Shown here: piece after piece, positions 1-6,764 of the stretch | How positions within the stretch are numbered: the first letter of the stretch is position 1 | How the letters are laid out: each line of letters opens with the position of its first letter | Assembly (NCBI GenBank): GCA_002397275.1 | Contig: DHAA01000072.1 | Span: 2,490 to 14,682, forward strand | From: Thermacetogenium sp. UBA4966 | GTDB taxonomy: Bacteria; Bacillota; DSM-12270; Thermacetogeniales; Thermacetogeniaceae | Length of the DNA: 12,193 nt | Direction of reading: 5' to 3' | Position numbers and translations under genes: made by a program | The notes under the pieces: generated by a model | What the model was told of the DNA's origin: nothing | Seen by the model: only the letters and a program-made list of their open reading frames with translations | The model's database searches: none

Positions 1-2535
1 GAAAAAGTTTTTACCATCACGGTGACCGATGTCTACGAGACGCTTACCGTGACCACAAACAACATGTTGTCACTGTCTGAGGACGCATCCCCAACGACTA
101 TCGGCAGCGATAGGCTGGAAACGACGGTCAACGCCGGACGAACCACAACCTATACCCTGACCGCCGAACCGGCAAAGGGCACGCTGAAAAATGACGGTGC
201 CGCGATGGCTATCTCCGATATCTTTACACAGGCCGACATCGAGGCGAACAAGATTACCTATACGCCCGATGCCCACGCGAACGGCGCGGACAACTTTGAC
301 TTCAGCGTTTCCGACGGGACAAACACCGTTACCGGTACCTTCAATATTTTAATTACGGCAATCAATGACGCTCCTGTACTTACGCCGGCAGCGCCTTCCC
401 TTACCGGAATCAACGCCACTCATGTCAACAATTCCGGGCAGACCGTGGCATCCATCGCGGGAACCACAATCAGCGACGCCGACGAAGAGGCATTGGAAGG
501 GATCGCTATTATTTCCGCAAATAACGGAAACGGCACATGGCAATACTCCATCAACAACGGGACGACATGGCTTCCTGTAGGCACGGTGAGTTCCAGCGCT
601 TCGCTGCTGCTGCACGATACCGATCTCGTAAGATTTGTGCCTGACGGAGAAAACGAGACCACGGCTTCTATCACCTACCGCGCCTGGGACAGAACATCCG
701 GCATTCATGGCGACACGGCTGACACAACCGCAAACGGAGCAGCGACTGCCTACAGTACGGCGACAGATACCGCCGGCATCGCGGTCAGTGCGGCTCCGGC
801 GGTCGTCTCCTCGGTCAGCGTTCCCTCAGATAGCACCTACGGGGCAGGACAGAATCTGGACTTCACGATAAACTTTAATAAAGTGGTAACTGTCACGGGT
901 ACGCCCCAAATTGCCTTGACAATTGGCGCCGACACGGTTTATGCCGGATATTATGCAGCCTCGAGCACTTCCACCAGCCTCGTGTTCCGTTATACGGTGG
1001 CGGCGGACCAGGCGGACAGCGACGGCATCACGCTAGGCTTACTTACCCTAAACGGCGGGACCATACGGGGTACGGCGGGAAATGACGCCGATCTGACGCT
1101 GCACGGCGTCGACAGCACGACAGGCGTTCTCGTTGACGGCATCGCTCCCGCGGTCAACGCCGTTGGACCCAGCGATGTGAATGTGCCCATCACCACCGAC
1201 CGGCTTTCCGTAACCTTTGACGAAGCGATGGACACCTCGGCCGGCACGGCAGCGCTGAGCAGCGGCGCAGATTTATCCTCTTTGCAGTGGAGCAACGCGA
1301 ACCGGACGGTCACCTATACCCTTTCCGGACTTGCCTACGGCACGTCCTATACCCTGACGCTGACCGGCTTTAAAGACGTGGCGGGCAACGAGATGGCTGT
1401 CAATACAAGCCACGGCTTTAACACTGCGGCTGCGCCAGCCTATACCATTACGGCGTCGGCGGGCAGCGGCGGCGGCGTCAGCCCGGACGGGGCGGTCAGT
1501 GTGACGGAGGGCGGCAGCCGTACCTTTTCCATCACGCCGGACGCAAATTACAGTATCGCCTCCGTTTTTGTCGACGGAGTCAATCAGGGGGCCATATCCA
1601 CCTACACCTTCACCAATGTGACGGCAAACCACACAATCACCGCAAACTTTACCTGGACCGGCGGTGATACGGTTACCTATCCCCTGACCATCACGGCGGG
1701 TACAGGCGGCAGCATCACCAGCGGCCCCGGCGGCGATTACAAAGCAGGCGCTCTTATCAATATATCCGCGTCGCCCGCCTCCGGCTATTTGTTTGATAAA
1801 TGGACGACTTCAAACGGCGGCAGCTTTGGCGACACCAACAGCGCCAACACAACATTCACTATGCCCGCGGGTGCGACGACCATAACCGCCGCGTTTATTG
1901 CCAACATCTATGTGGAAGATCACTATATTGTTGATGAAGGCAACAATGTGACGGTCGACCTGACCCAGGGCTCCAGCATTTTGTCCGCCGACCAGATGGA
2001 CAGGCTGATTTCGCTCAATCAGGATCATCCCGTCGTCATGAGCGGCGACGGCTACACCATTACCTTCCCGCAAGGCAGCTTGGAGCTGGCCGGCGGGCGC
2101 AGGGATTATGATTTGGGCATCGGCTTTAATTCTGGCTCATATTACGCCGTTATCCGGTCGCTTTCCGGCAGCGATTTTGTGCTGATGCTGGACTTCAACC
2201 ACAGCGGCGCGCTGCCGGGCGAAGCGCAGATACGCGTATATGTCGGTACGCAGTACGCCGGGGATACGCTGTATTACTATTACTACAACCCGCAGGCCGG
2301 CGATCTGGAATATAAGCAGGCCGCAACGGTGGACTCTGACGGCTATGTTACCGTCAGACAATCCTCCTGCTCGTCGTATGTGTTCACTCTGTACGACGAG
2401 AACGAGCTGGACGATATCAATACACAGACCGGCGATAACAGCTCCAATCTTCTTTGGCGGCTGCTGCTCGGCGCTTCCGCAGTGGGCATCGTCATCGTAA
2501 TGCGTAGAAGGAAAAAAACATATCAGTATAAATAA
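1..2535 (+). CDS. Large multi-domain cell-surface protein, C-terminal part (5' end outside window)
   Basis: The reading frame is open from base 1 and ends at TAA 2533-2535, so 844 codons are present and the true start lies upstream; a GTG at 22 is internal. Domains in order (bases): a cadherin/CSPG-like repeat with FTQADIE and VSDGTN signatures ending in NDAPV (about 50-380); a second bacterial Ig/cadherin-like domain (about 390-780); a SwmB-like repeat (about 790-1140); a Big_5-like Ig domain with FDEAMD and DVAGNEM (about 1145-1420); two InlB-B-like repeats ending in ITANF and ITAAF (about 1440-1660 and 1680-1900); an unassigned Tyr-rich beta domain (about 1910-2400). The tail has NTQTGD (2419-2436), a hydrophobic segment and RRRKK, which resembles a non-canonical sortase signal followed by a membrane anchor. 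It is likely an extracellular adhesin or S-layer-type protein. The domain names come from pattern recognition; the ligand is unknown. Confidence 0.85.
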   Translation, partial: EKVFTITVTDVYETLTVTTNNMLSLSEDASPTTIGSDRLETTVNAGRTTTYTLTAEPAKGTLKNDGAAMAISDIFTQADIEANKITYTPDAHANGADNFDFSVSDGTNTVTGTFNILITAINDAPVLTPAAPSLTGINATHVNNSGQTVASIAGTTISDADEEALEGIAIISANNGNGTWQYSINNGTTWLPVGTVSSSASLLLHDTDLVRFVPDGENETTASITYRAWDRTSGIHGDTADTTANGAATAYSTATDTAGIAVSAAPAVVSSVSVPSDSTYGAGQNLDFTINFNKVVTVTGTPQIALTIGADTVYAGYYAASSTSTSLVFRYTVAADQADSDGITLGLLTLNGGTIRGTAGNDADLTLHGVDSTTGVLVDGIAPAVNAVGPSDVNVPITTDRLSVTFDEAMDTSAGTAALSSGADLSSLQWSNANRTVTYTLSGLAYGTSYTLTLTGFKDVAGNEMAVNTSHGFNTAAAPAYTITASAGSGGGVSPDGAVSVTEGGSRTFSITPDANYSIASVFVDGVNQGAISTYTFTNVTANHTITANFTWTGGDTVTYPLTITAGTGGSITSGPGGDYKAGALINISASPASGYLFDKWTTSNGGSFGDTNSANTTFTMPAGATTITAAFIANIYVEDHYIVDEGNNVTVDLTQGSSILSADQMDRLISLNQDHPVVMSGDGYTITFPQGSLELAGGRRDYDLGIGFNSGSYYAVIRSLSGSDFVLMLDFNHSGALPGEAQIRVYVGTQYAGDTLYYYYYNPQAGDLEYKQAATVDSDGYVTVRQSSCSSYVFTLYDENELDDINTQTGDNSSNLLWRLLLGASAVGIVIVMRRRKKTYQYK

Positions 2536-2547
2536 TAAGAACGTTTT

Positions 2548-2631
2548 TTAAATGTAAGCGGGGGTGGCAAGCCATTCCCGCTTACCCATGCAAAGCGCAG
2601 GAACGATCAGCATCAGCACCCCCAAAAACAT
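2548..2631 (-). CDS. Possible 27-aa hydrophobic peptide or gene remnant
   Basis: This is a speculative call. On the - strand an ATG at 2631 is preceded by GGAG at a 5-base spacing (2640-2637) and encodes a 27-residue peptide starting MFLGVLMLIVPALCM, then a basic stretch, ending at TAA 2550-2548. The same frame is open upstream to a TGA at 2760-2758, giving 69 residues that look protein-like (GLFRWLVLYRQEKPG, FFNRLGAIMFLG) but have no ATG before 2631. It may be a small one-pass membrane peptide, the 3' remnant of a membrane-protein gene, or chance. I recognise no family. The hairpin at 2555-2584 overlaps its end. Confidence 0.2.
   Translation of the reverse strand: MFLGVLMLIVPALCMGKREWLATPAYI
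2555..2584 (+). terminator. Hairpin after the surface-protein gene, possible terminator
   Basis: A 13-bp stem (2555-2567 with 2572-2584) with loop CAAG begins 20 bases after the stop codon. Two of the pairs are G-U when read as + strand RNA and the rest are Watson-Crick. No U-run follows, so it is not a textbook intrinsic terminator; it could be a processing or 3'-end-stabilising hairpin. On the - strand the two G-U pairs become A-C mismatches, so the + strand is the better reading. Confidence 0.45.
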
Positions 2632-2801
2632 AATAGCTCCAAGGCGATTAAAAAATGCAAAACGCCCCGGTTTTTCCTGTCGATACAATACTAACCAACG
2701 AAAAAGTCCAGTAATATGGGCTTTTTTGCATTTCGTAACGCCGGGACCGTCCTTTTGTCAAGCTATCAGGGATAAATTTTTAAAAATTAATATACGGCTA
2801 C

Positions 2802-2830
2802 TTGACGGCTGTCGGGTTAATGCTTATATT
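2802..2830 (+). promoter_or_regulatory. Sigma-A-type promoter of the DUF4491-perR(-katA) operon
   Basis: The -35 TTGACG (2802-2807) and the -10 TATATT (2825-2830) are separated by exactly 17 bases. This is close to consensus in both boxes and well placed for transcription starting near 2837, about 60 bases before the ATG at 2898. The inverted repeat at 2826-2854 overlaps the -10 and start site, as expected for repression. Confidence 0.75.
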
Positions 2831-2854
2831 AAGAATAAGAACTATTCTTAATAT
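2826..2854. promoter_or_regulatory. 12-bp perfect inverted repeat, probable PerR/Fur-family operator
   Basis: ATATTAAGAATA (2826-2837) and TATTCTTAATAT (2843-2854) are exact reverse complements with AGAAC between them. The dyad covers the -10 box and the likely start site. Because the operon encodes a Fur-family protein, autoregulation is the simplest reading. The sequence is A+T-rich like PerR and Fur boxes, but it is not the standard TTATAAT-N-ATTATAA arrangement, so binding by this regulator is inferred. Confidence 0.6.
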
Positions 2855-2897
2855 CAACTGATGCAAATATCGTGATGCTTGCGGAAGGAGAAAGGCC

Positions 2898-3215
2898 ATG
2901 AACTTTGAAGGATTGATCATTGGGTTCGCCGCTTTTTTGCTTACCGGATTATTCCATCCTATTATCATCAAATGCGATTATTATTTCACTGATAAACCCT
3001 GGCCGCTATTCCTGATAGCCGGAGTTGCCGCGACTGCGGCATCCTGCTTTCTTCAGCAAACAGTCGTATCAGCGATTCTGGCGATTTTCGGGTGGACTTG
3101 CTTTTGGTCGATTATCGAGCTGAGAAAGCAGAGGAAACGGGTGAAAATGGGCTGGTTCCCTGAAAACCCGGTGCGTGCCGCCCGTCCGGACGCAGGCAAA
3201 AAAGAAAGCCAATAA
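2898..3215 (+). CDS. DUF4491-like small integral membrane protein
   Basis: This 105-residue protein starts at ATG 2898 behind GGAGAAAGG. It shows the pattern I associate with DUF4491: an N-terminal segment beginning MNFEGLIIGFAAF, then FHPIIIK, a YYF motif near residue 28, two further hydrophobic segments (about 37-52 and 54-73), and a basic C-terminal tail with the WFPENP motif near residue 86. About three membrane segments are expected. The function of the family is unknown. It sits 9 bases ahead of the PerR-like gene and shares its promoter, so it belongs to the same, presumably peroxide- or metal-responsive, transcript. The last residues (basic, then KKESQ) look cytoplasmic. Confidence 0.8.
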   Translation: MNFEGLIIGFAAFLLTGLFHPIIIKCDYYFTDKPWPLFLIAGVAATAASCFLQQTVVSAILAIFGWTCFWSIIELRKQRKRVKMGWFPENPVRAARPDAGKKESQ

Positions 3216-3224
3216 ACCCTTATC

Positions 3225-3674
3225 ATGGGAGATGTGGCGCAGATGACAAAAGTGCAAAAAGCTATACTCGATACAGTGATACAATCCGGAGAGCATCTTT
3301 CCGCGGATCAGGTTTATTGGAGAGTAAAGAAACAGTTTCCTTCCATCGCCCTCGGCACGATTTATCGTAATTTGCACCAGTTTGCCGATTCCAAGCTGAT
3401 ACGGCGCGTGGCGCGGGCAGACGCCGCGGATTACTTTGAAGGGAATATTCTGCCTCACGACCATGCTCTGTGTATCCGCTGCGGACAGATGAGGGATATA
3501 GTGATTCCCAACCTGAAGGATTTTTTGAGAGGTCAGATGTGCTGCGAGATCATTTCCGTCGATCTGACCGTCAATTATATTTGCCCCGAGTGCGCGCATA
3601 AAGAGGCTGAAGAATCTGACTGTGAGCATGATGAGGCGGCTCAATACAAAGATAAAAACGATAAAGGTGATTGA
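3225..3674 (+). CDS. perR: PerR-type Fur-family transcriptional regulator
   Basis: This 149-residue protein has an N-terminal winged helix (LSADQVYWRV, then GTIYRNL as recognition helix, about residues 25-55) and a metal-binding dimerisation domain. Two CxxC pairs, C83/C86 and C120/C123, form the expected structural zinc site. By my alignment from memory with Bacillus subtilis PerR, the regulatory ligands are H24 (H37), E72 (D85), H78 (H91), H80 (H93) and D91 (D104). Asp at the last position is the PerR-like choice and favours peroxide sensing over iron sensing. The C-terminal tail is acidic. The downstream catalase fits a PerR regulon. The start is uncertain: ATG 3225 has a weak ribosome site, while ATG 3243 has GGGAG (3228-3232) ahead of it and would shorten the protein by 6 residues. 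Confidence 0.85.
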   Translation: MGDVAQMTKVQKAILDTVIQSGEHLSADQVYWRVKKQFPSIALGTIYRNLHQFADSKLIRRVARADAADYFEGNILPHDHALCIRCGQMRDIVIPNLKDFLRGQMCCEIISVDLTVNYICPECAHKEAEESDCEHDEAAQYKDKNDKGD

Positions 3675-3694
3675 GACTGTTTTTGAGTACCGAC

Positions 3695-3734
3695 CGCTGT
3701 TCTGCCGCCGATGTTTGCGGCGGTCTGCACAGCG
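3695..3734 (+). other. Two-part hairpin between perR and katA
   Basis: The inner stem CCGCCG/CGGCGG (3705-3710 with 3718-3723, loop ATGTTTG) is extended, after a small internal loop, by CGCTGT/ACAGCG (3695-3700 with 3729-3734). No U-run follows, so it is not an obvious intrinsic terminator. It could attenuate or process a perR-katA transcript. I found no convincing promoter in the 131-base gap. Confidence 0.45.
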
Positions 3735-3805
3735 TGAAAAACGGTTAGATGGCGTAAGGTGTAATCGGAAGGAAATTAAACTAGAAAAGCAAAGGAGGTA
3801 TTAGC

Positions 3806-5314
3806 GTGGACGAAAAGAAGAAACTCACCAATGAGGTCGGCGCCCCCGTAGCCGACAATGAAAACTCCATCACAGCCGGCCCCCGAGGCCCTGTAGTTGT
3901 GCAGGATGTGTGGCTGCAGGAAAAGATGGCGCACTTTAACCGTGAGGTCATTCCTGAACGCCGCATGCATGCCAAGGGCTGGGGAGCATACGGCGGACTG
4001 ACGGTTACCGGAGACATTTCCAGGTATACGAAGGCCAAGGTTCTGCAGCCAGGAAAAACGACCGAACTGTTCCTTCGCTTCTCTACCGTAGCCGGCGAAC
4101 GCGGCGCGGCCGACGCCGAGCGGGATATCCGCGGCGTGGCCGTGAAATTCTACACCGAGGAAGGCAACTGGGATCTGGTCGGCAACAACACCCCCGTCTT
4201 TTTTATCCGCGATGCGCATAACTTCCCTGACCTGAACCGCGCGGTGAAGCGTGACCCGCGAACCGGCCTGCGTTCTGCCCAGAACAACTGGGACTTTTGG
4301 ACTCTGCTGCCCGAGGCGTTTCACCAGACGACCATCGTGATGAGCGACCGAGGCATCCCGGCGACATTCCGTCACATGCACTTCTTCGGCAGTCACACCT
4401 TTTCCTTCTACAACGCTGAGAACAAGCGTGTATGGTGCAAGTTCCACTTCAAGACGCAGCAGGGCATCAAGAACCTGAGCGACGCTGAAGCCCGGGAATT
4501 GTGCGGAGGCGACCGCGAAAGCCACGGGCGGGATCTCTTCGAAGCTATTGAACGCGGCGAATATCCCCGCTGGACAATGTATGTCCAGATCATGACCGAA
4601 GAGCAGGCCAAAAACCACTACGAGAACCCCTTTGATATCACAAAGATCTGGCGGCACAAGGAATACCCGCTGATCGAGGTCGGTGTGCTGGAACTGAACC
4701 GCAACCCTGAAAACAACTATGCTGAGGTGGAACAGGCAGCCTTTAATCCCGCCCATGTGGTGCCCGGCATCGGGTTCTCCCCCGACCGGCTGCTGCAAGG
4801 CCGCCTCTTTGCCTATGGGGACGCGCAGCGCTACCGGCTGGGCGTCAACCACAACCTGATTCCCGTCAACCAGGCCAGGATTCCGGTCAACGACTACCAT
4901 CGAGACGGCCCCATGCGCGTCGATGGCAATTATGGTCGGACGCCGGCATACTCGCCCAACAGCGCTGGCTACTGGTCGCCGCAGCCTGAGGCCGCCGAGC
5001 CTCCGCTGGATCTGGAGGGTGCTATCTATCGCTTCGACCCTAAAGACGACCCGTCGGACGACAACTTCCGTGCCGCGGGCAACCTGTACCGCCTGCTGAC
5101 AGAGGACAAGCGCGCGCTCCTCATCGAAAACACCGCGCGCGACATCGCCCCGGTCACCGAGAACATCAAGTACCGCCACGCCGTACACTGCTTCCTGGCC
5201 GACGCGGAATACGGCGAGCGCATAACCGCGGCGCTTGGTCTGGATGCGGCGAAGGTCAAGGAGTTTTCCAAGCTGGATAATAACGGGCTGATTCAGGCGA
5301 CCCTGAACCCGTAA
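3806..5314 (+). CDS. katA: Monofunctional haem catalase (small-subunit type)
   Basis: This enzyme converts hydrogen peroxide to water and oxygen in the cytoplasm. It has 502 residues, typical for small-subunit catalases (about 480-510). The GTG start at 3806 is fixed by AAAGGAGG (3791-3798) at 7-base spacing. Catalytic residues are present: distal His55 in MHAKGWGAYG, Asn128 in GNNTPVFFIRD, and proximal haem ligand Tyr337 with Arg333 in RLFAYGDAQRYRLG. The usual RLFSYxDT signature is changed to RLFAYGDA, which I also associate with catalases of anaerobic Firmicutes. It follows the PerR-like gene on the same strand after 131 bases, consistent with peroxide control, but no separate operator was found. 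The gene is visibly richer in G+C than the perR gene, so it may have a different origin. Confidence 0.96.
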   Translation: MDEKKKLTNEVGAPVADNENSITAGPRGPVVVQDVWLQEKMAHFNREVIPERRMHAKGWGAYGGLTVTGDISRYTKAKVLQPGKTTELFLRFSTVAGERGAADAERDIRGVAVKFYTEEGNWDLVGNNTPVFFIRDAHNFPDLNRAVKRDPRTGLRSAQNNWDFWTLLPEAFHQTTIVMSDRGIPATFRHMHFFGSHTFSFYNAENKRVWCKFHFKTQQGIKNLSDAEARELCGGDRESHGRDLFEAIERGEYPRWTMYVQIMTEEQAKNHYENPFDITKIWRHKEYPLIEVGVLELNRNPENNYAEVEQAAFNPAHVVPGIGFSPDRLLQGRLFAYGDAQRYRLGVNHNLIPVNQARIPVNDYHRDGPMRVDGNYGRTPAYSPNSAGYWSPQPEAAEPPLDLEGAIYRFDPKDDPSDDNFRAAGNLYRLLTEDKRALLIENTARDIAPVTENIKYRHAVHCFLADAEYGERITAALGLDAAKVKEFSKLDNNGLIQATLNP

Positions 5315-5372
5315 AATCTGCAAACGCAAGCCGCCCTTGTTCAAGACACCCTAGTTTGGGAAAGCCTTCTCT

Positions 5373-5409
5373 GCCGTCCGGCGTAATAATGCGCCGGGCG
5401 GCTGCTGTT
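5373..5409 (+). terminator. Probable terminator after katA
   Basis: An 11-bp G+C-rich stem (5373-5383 with 5392-5402, one G-U pair, loop TAATAATG) lies 58 bases after the catalase stop. It is followed by TGCTGTTT, a weak U-rich tail. It is the best candidate for ending the catalase transcript. Confidence 0.65.
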
Positions 5410-5435
5410 TATAAGGAAAGCCTTTTATGAACGCA

Positions 5436-5475
5436 AAATCCCGGCGGCGGCGGCGCCGCGTCAGGGCCGGGATTT
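5436..5475 (-). terminator. Hairpin ending the leftward transcript, possibly bidirectional
   Basis: AAATCCCGGC (5436-5445) and GCCGGGATTT (5466-5475) form a perfect 10-bp stem around a G+C-rich 20-base loop that can pair further inside. On the - strand it lies 18 bases after the stop of the 44-aa frame and runs into TTTTGCGTT, so it fits a leftward terminator. The A/T ends of the stem would also give a weak rightward one. Confidence 0.6.
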
Positions 5476-5493
5476 GTTATGAGCTGGCAATAG

Positions 5494-5628
5494 TTATTTT
5501 AACTTTTCCAAAGCATCCTTGGTACCGGTCAGCCCAAGGTCGTCCCTTAAAAAATCCAGCAGGCATTTCCGGGTTCCCTCCCGCGGCTCATATTGAATTT
5601 CCCGTCCGTTTACGGAAAACCGTACCAT
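5494..5628 (-). CDS. 44-aa remnant of a [2Fe-2S] subunit (xanthine dehydrogenase family)
   Basis: The frame is 44 residues, from ATG 5628 to TAA 5496-5494, behind a very strong purine-rich site (AGGAGGAGGT). It starts MVRFSVNGREIQYEP and continues with LLDFLRDDLGLTGTK (residues 23-37). This is the N-terminal beta-grasp segment of the small iron-sulfur subunit of molybdenum hydroxylases (CoxS/XdhC-like), where LGLTGTK is normally followed at once by the CxxGxCGxC cluster loop. Here the chain goes to DALEKLK and stops, so none of the cluster cysteines exist; the only Cys is residue 22. Normal members have about 150 residues. The ribosome site and a following hairpin suggest it could still be translated. 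It lies 66 bases downstream of the EamA-type gene on the same strand. It is either a gene remnant or a small protein with a new role. Confidence 0.65.
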   Translation of the reverse strand: MVRFSVNGREIQYEPREGTRKCLLDFLRDDLGLTGTKDALEKLK

Positions 5629-5694
5629 AAAAAGTACCTCCTCCTCTTTTCGCCGGATTGATTAAAAACCGGATATTCCCCACCCCGGGAAAGA

Positions 5695-6387
5695 TCAATT
5701 TTCTGCTGCTTCCAGCGCCTCGGCCTCCGGCTTTTTTCGGAACATATTCTTATCTGAAACCATAACGCCGCCTAAAATCAGCGCGGTGCCCAGAATCATG
5801 TACAGGCCGATCCTTTCATCCAGAATAAATACGGAAGCTATAATGGTTACAATCGGCGTAAGATAAGTAAACCGGCTGACCCATACGGTTCCCATGCCCT
5901 TGATAGTCAGGGCCCAGGCCGTATGGCAGAAGGTATAGGCCACCAACCCCAAAAACAACAGGTTTGCAACCACCATCGGTTCTTTAAAGGCGGCAAAATT
6001 CATGGGGCTGCCTTCAATAAGGCAGAAAGGGATAACCACTAAAATACCGTAAAGAAAAATGCGGCGTGTAACATAAACCTGTTTATAGGGGGTTTTGATT
6101 TTTCTAAGCGCCAGGGAATAAAAAGCCCAGCACGCCGCGGAGGCCAGGGCCAGGGAATCTCCCAGTGGGGATAGCTTAACGTTGAAATTACCGTTGGTAA
6201 CAACAAAAACCGTGCCTGCCATGGCGATGAGAAGCCCAATGAAGATGCGCCTGGAAAAGCGTTCGTCGGAAAAGAAAAACGGCGCCAGCAAAGCGACGAA
6301 GATCGGAGATGTGGACGATAACACGCTTACATTGGACGCCATGGTGTTCAGCAGGGCTTTACCTGCTAATGTCAAAGAAAAGATCAT
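5695..6387 (-). CDS. EamA/DMT-family transporter, N-terminally truncated
   Basis: The protein has 230 residues from ATG 6387. EamA (drug/metabolite transporter) proteins usually have about 290-310 residues and ten membrane segments in two repeats; I count about seven here. The first recognisable EamA pattern is TMASNVSVLSSTSPIFVALL, normally near the third to fourth segment, so the first two or so segments (about 70-80 residues) are missing. The second repeat is intact, with SLALASAACWAFYSLALRKI, then LTPIVTIIASVFILDE and GTALILGGVM. The ATG overlaps the exporter stop as ATGA, which suggests translational coupling. The frame stays open upstream to a TTG at 6432 inside the exporter gene, but that has no ribosome site. 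Substrate unknown. Function is doubtful with a partial first repeat unless it pairs with another protein. Confidence 0.75.
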   Translation of the reverse strand: MIFSLTLAGKALLNTMASNVSVLSSTSPIFVALLAPFFFSDERFSRRIFIGLLIAMAGTVFVVTNGNFNVKLSPLGDSLALASAACWAFYSLALRKIKTPYKQVYVTRRIFLYGILVVIPFCLIEGSPMNFAAFKEPMVVANLLFLGLVAYTFCHTAWALTIKGMGTVWVSRFTYLTPIVTIIASVFILDERIGLYMILGTALILGGVMVSDKNMFRKKPEAEALEAAEN

Positions 6388-6701
6388 GCAGAAGTAAGCT
6401 TTAGTCCTAACATACCCACCAGTATTAAGCAAAGAAATACTATGCGCAAGAGATTGACCGGCTCATTAAAAAGGAAGATGCCCAGCAAGACCGCTCCTAA
6501 AGCACCAATTCCAGTCCAAATAGCATACGCTGTGCCAATTGGGAGTGATTTGGTTGCAAGTGACAATAAATAAAAACTAATTACCATCCCCCCTATTGTA
6601 ATCAAAGAGGGGTATAACTTTGTAAATCCATGTGAGTATTTAAGTCCAATTGCCCAGACAACTTCAAAAACTCCTGCAATTAACAGATAGACCCAAGCCA
6701 T
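6384..6701 (-). CDS. sugE: SMR-family guanidinium exporter (Gdx/SugE type)
   Basis: This 105-residue protein has four membrane segments and is expected to export guanidinium in exchange for protons as an antiparallel dimer in the membrane. The essential Glu13 lies in AGVFEVVWAIGLKYSHGF, which matches the Gdx/SugE subtype rather than the EmrE/Qac multidrug subtype; AYAIWTGIGALGA (about 63-75) and the GLKLTSA end are also typical. The start ATG 6701 is fixed by AAGGAGG at 8-base spacing, so the frame extending further upstream is not coding. A guanidine-I riboswitch in the leader supports the substrate. The following EamA-type ATG overlaps its stop codon. The gene is visibly more A+T-rich than the EamA segment after it, suggesting separate origins. 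Confidence 0.92.
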   Translation of the reverse strand: MAWVYLLIAGVFEVVWAIGLKYSHGFTKLYPSLITIGGMVISFYLLSLATKSLPIGTAYAIWTGIGALGAVLLGIFLFNEPVNLLRIVFLCLILVGMLGLKLTSA

Positions 6702-6721
6702 ACTTTTTTCCTCCTTACAGC

Positions 6722-6764
6722 AAAAAAACCTAAAACATATCCTTTTGATACCTCCCAGGCTTTT
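6722..6764 (-). terminator. Riboswitch expression platform: intrinsic terminator
   Basis: On the - strand AAAAGCCT (6764-6757) can pair with AGGTTTTT (6731-6724, one G-U pair) around an inner TATC/GATA stem, ending in a run of seven U (6728-6722). The left arm is part of the conserved ACAAAAGCC block of the aptamer, so ligand binding and terminator formation exclude each other. Guanidine should therefore turn the exporter on at the transcription level. Confidence 0.8.

Larger units (their letters stand above)
2536..2897. other. A+T-rich 362-bp gap without a firm gene
   Basis: Between the surface-protein stop and the DUF4491-like start I see only the hairpin at 2555-2584, a weak - strand reading frame (2548-2757), and a promoter with an inverted repeat at 2802-2854. 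Base composition is visibly more A+T-rich than the genes on either side. A 95-codon + strand frame (2564-2851) has no family resemblance and runs through the promoter. Confidence 0.6.

Noticed and set aside
2653..2733. Distant inverted repeat AAATGCAAAA / TTTTGCATTT
   Set aside because: Ten A+T-rich bases with a 61-base loop in an A+T-rich region are expected by chance.
2564..2851. 95-codon + strand frame in the gap after the surface protein
   Set aside because: There is no family resemblance, and it runs through a good promoter and an operator-like dyad.
3622..3804. 60-codon + strand frame across the perR end and the gap
   Set aside because: Arg/Lys-rich, overlaps the perR end in another frame and covers a hairpin and the katA ribosome site.
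3776..5344. Long 522-codon open frame on the - strand opposite the catalase
   Set aside because: It lies wholly antisense to an unmistakable catalase; G+C-rich codon bias keeps the opposite strand open. It has no recognisable domains or ribosome site.
6388..6432. Upstream TTG start (6432) for the EamA-type gene
   Set aside because: It lies inside the exporter coding sequence, lacks a ribosome site, and the added residues are out-of-frame exporter sequence; ATG 6387 with the ATGA overlap is better.
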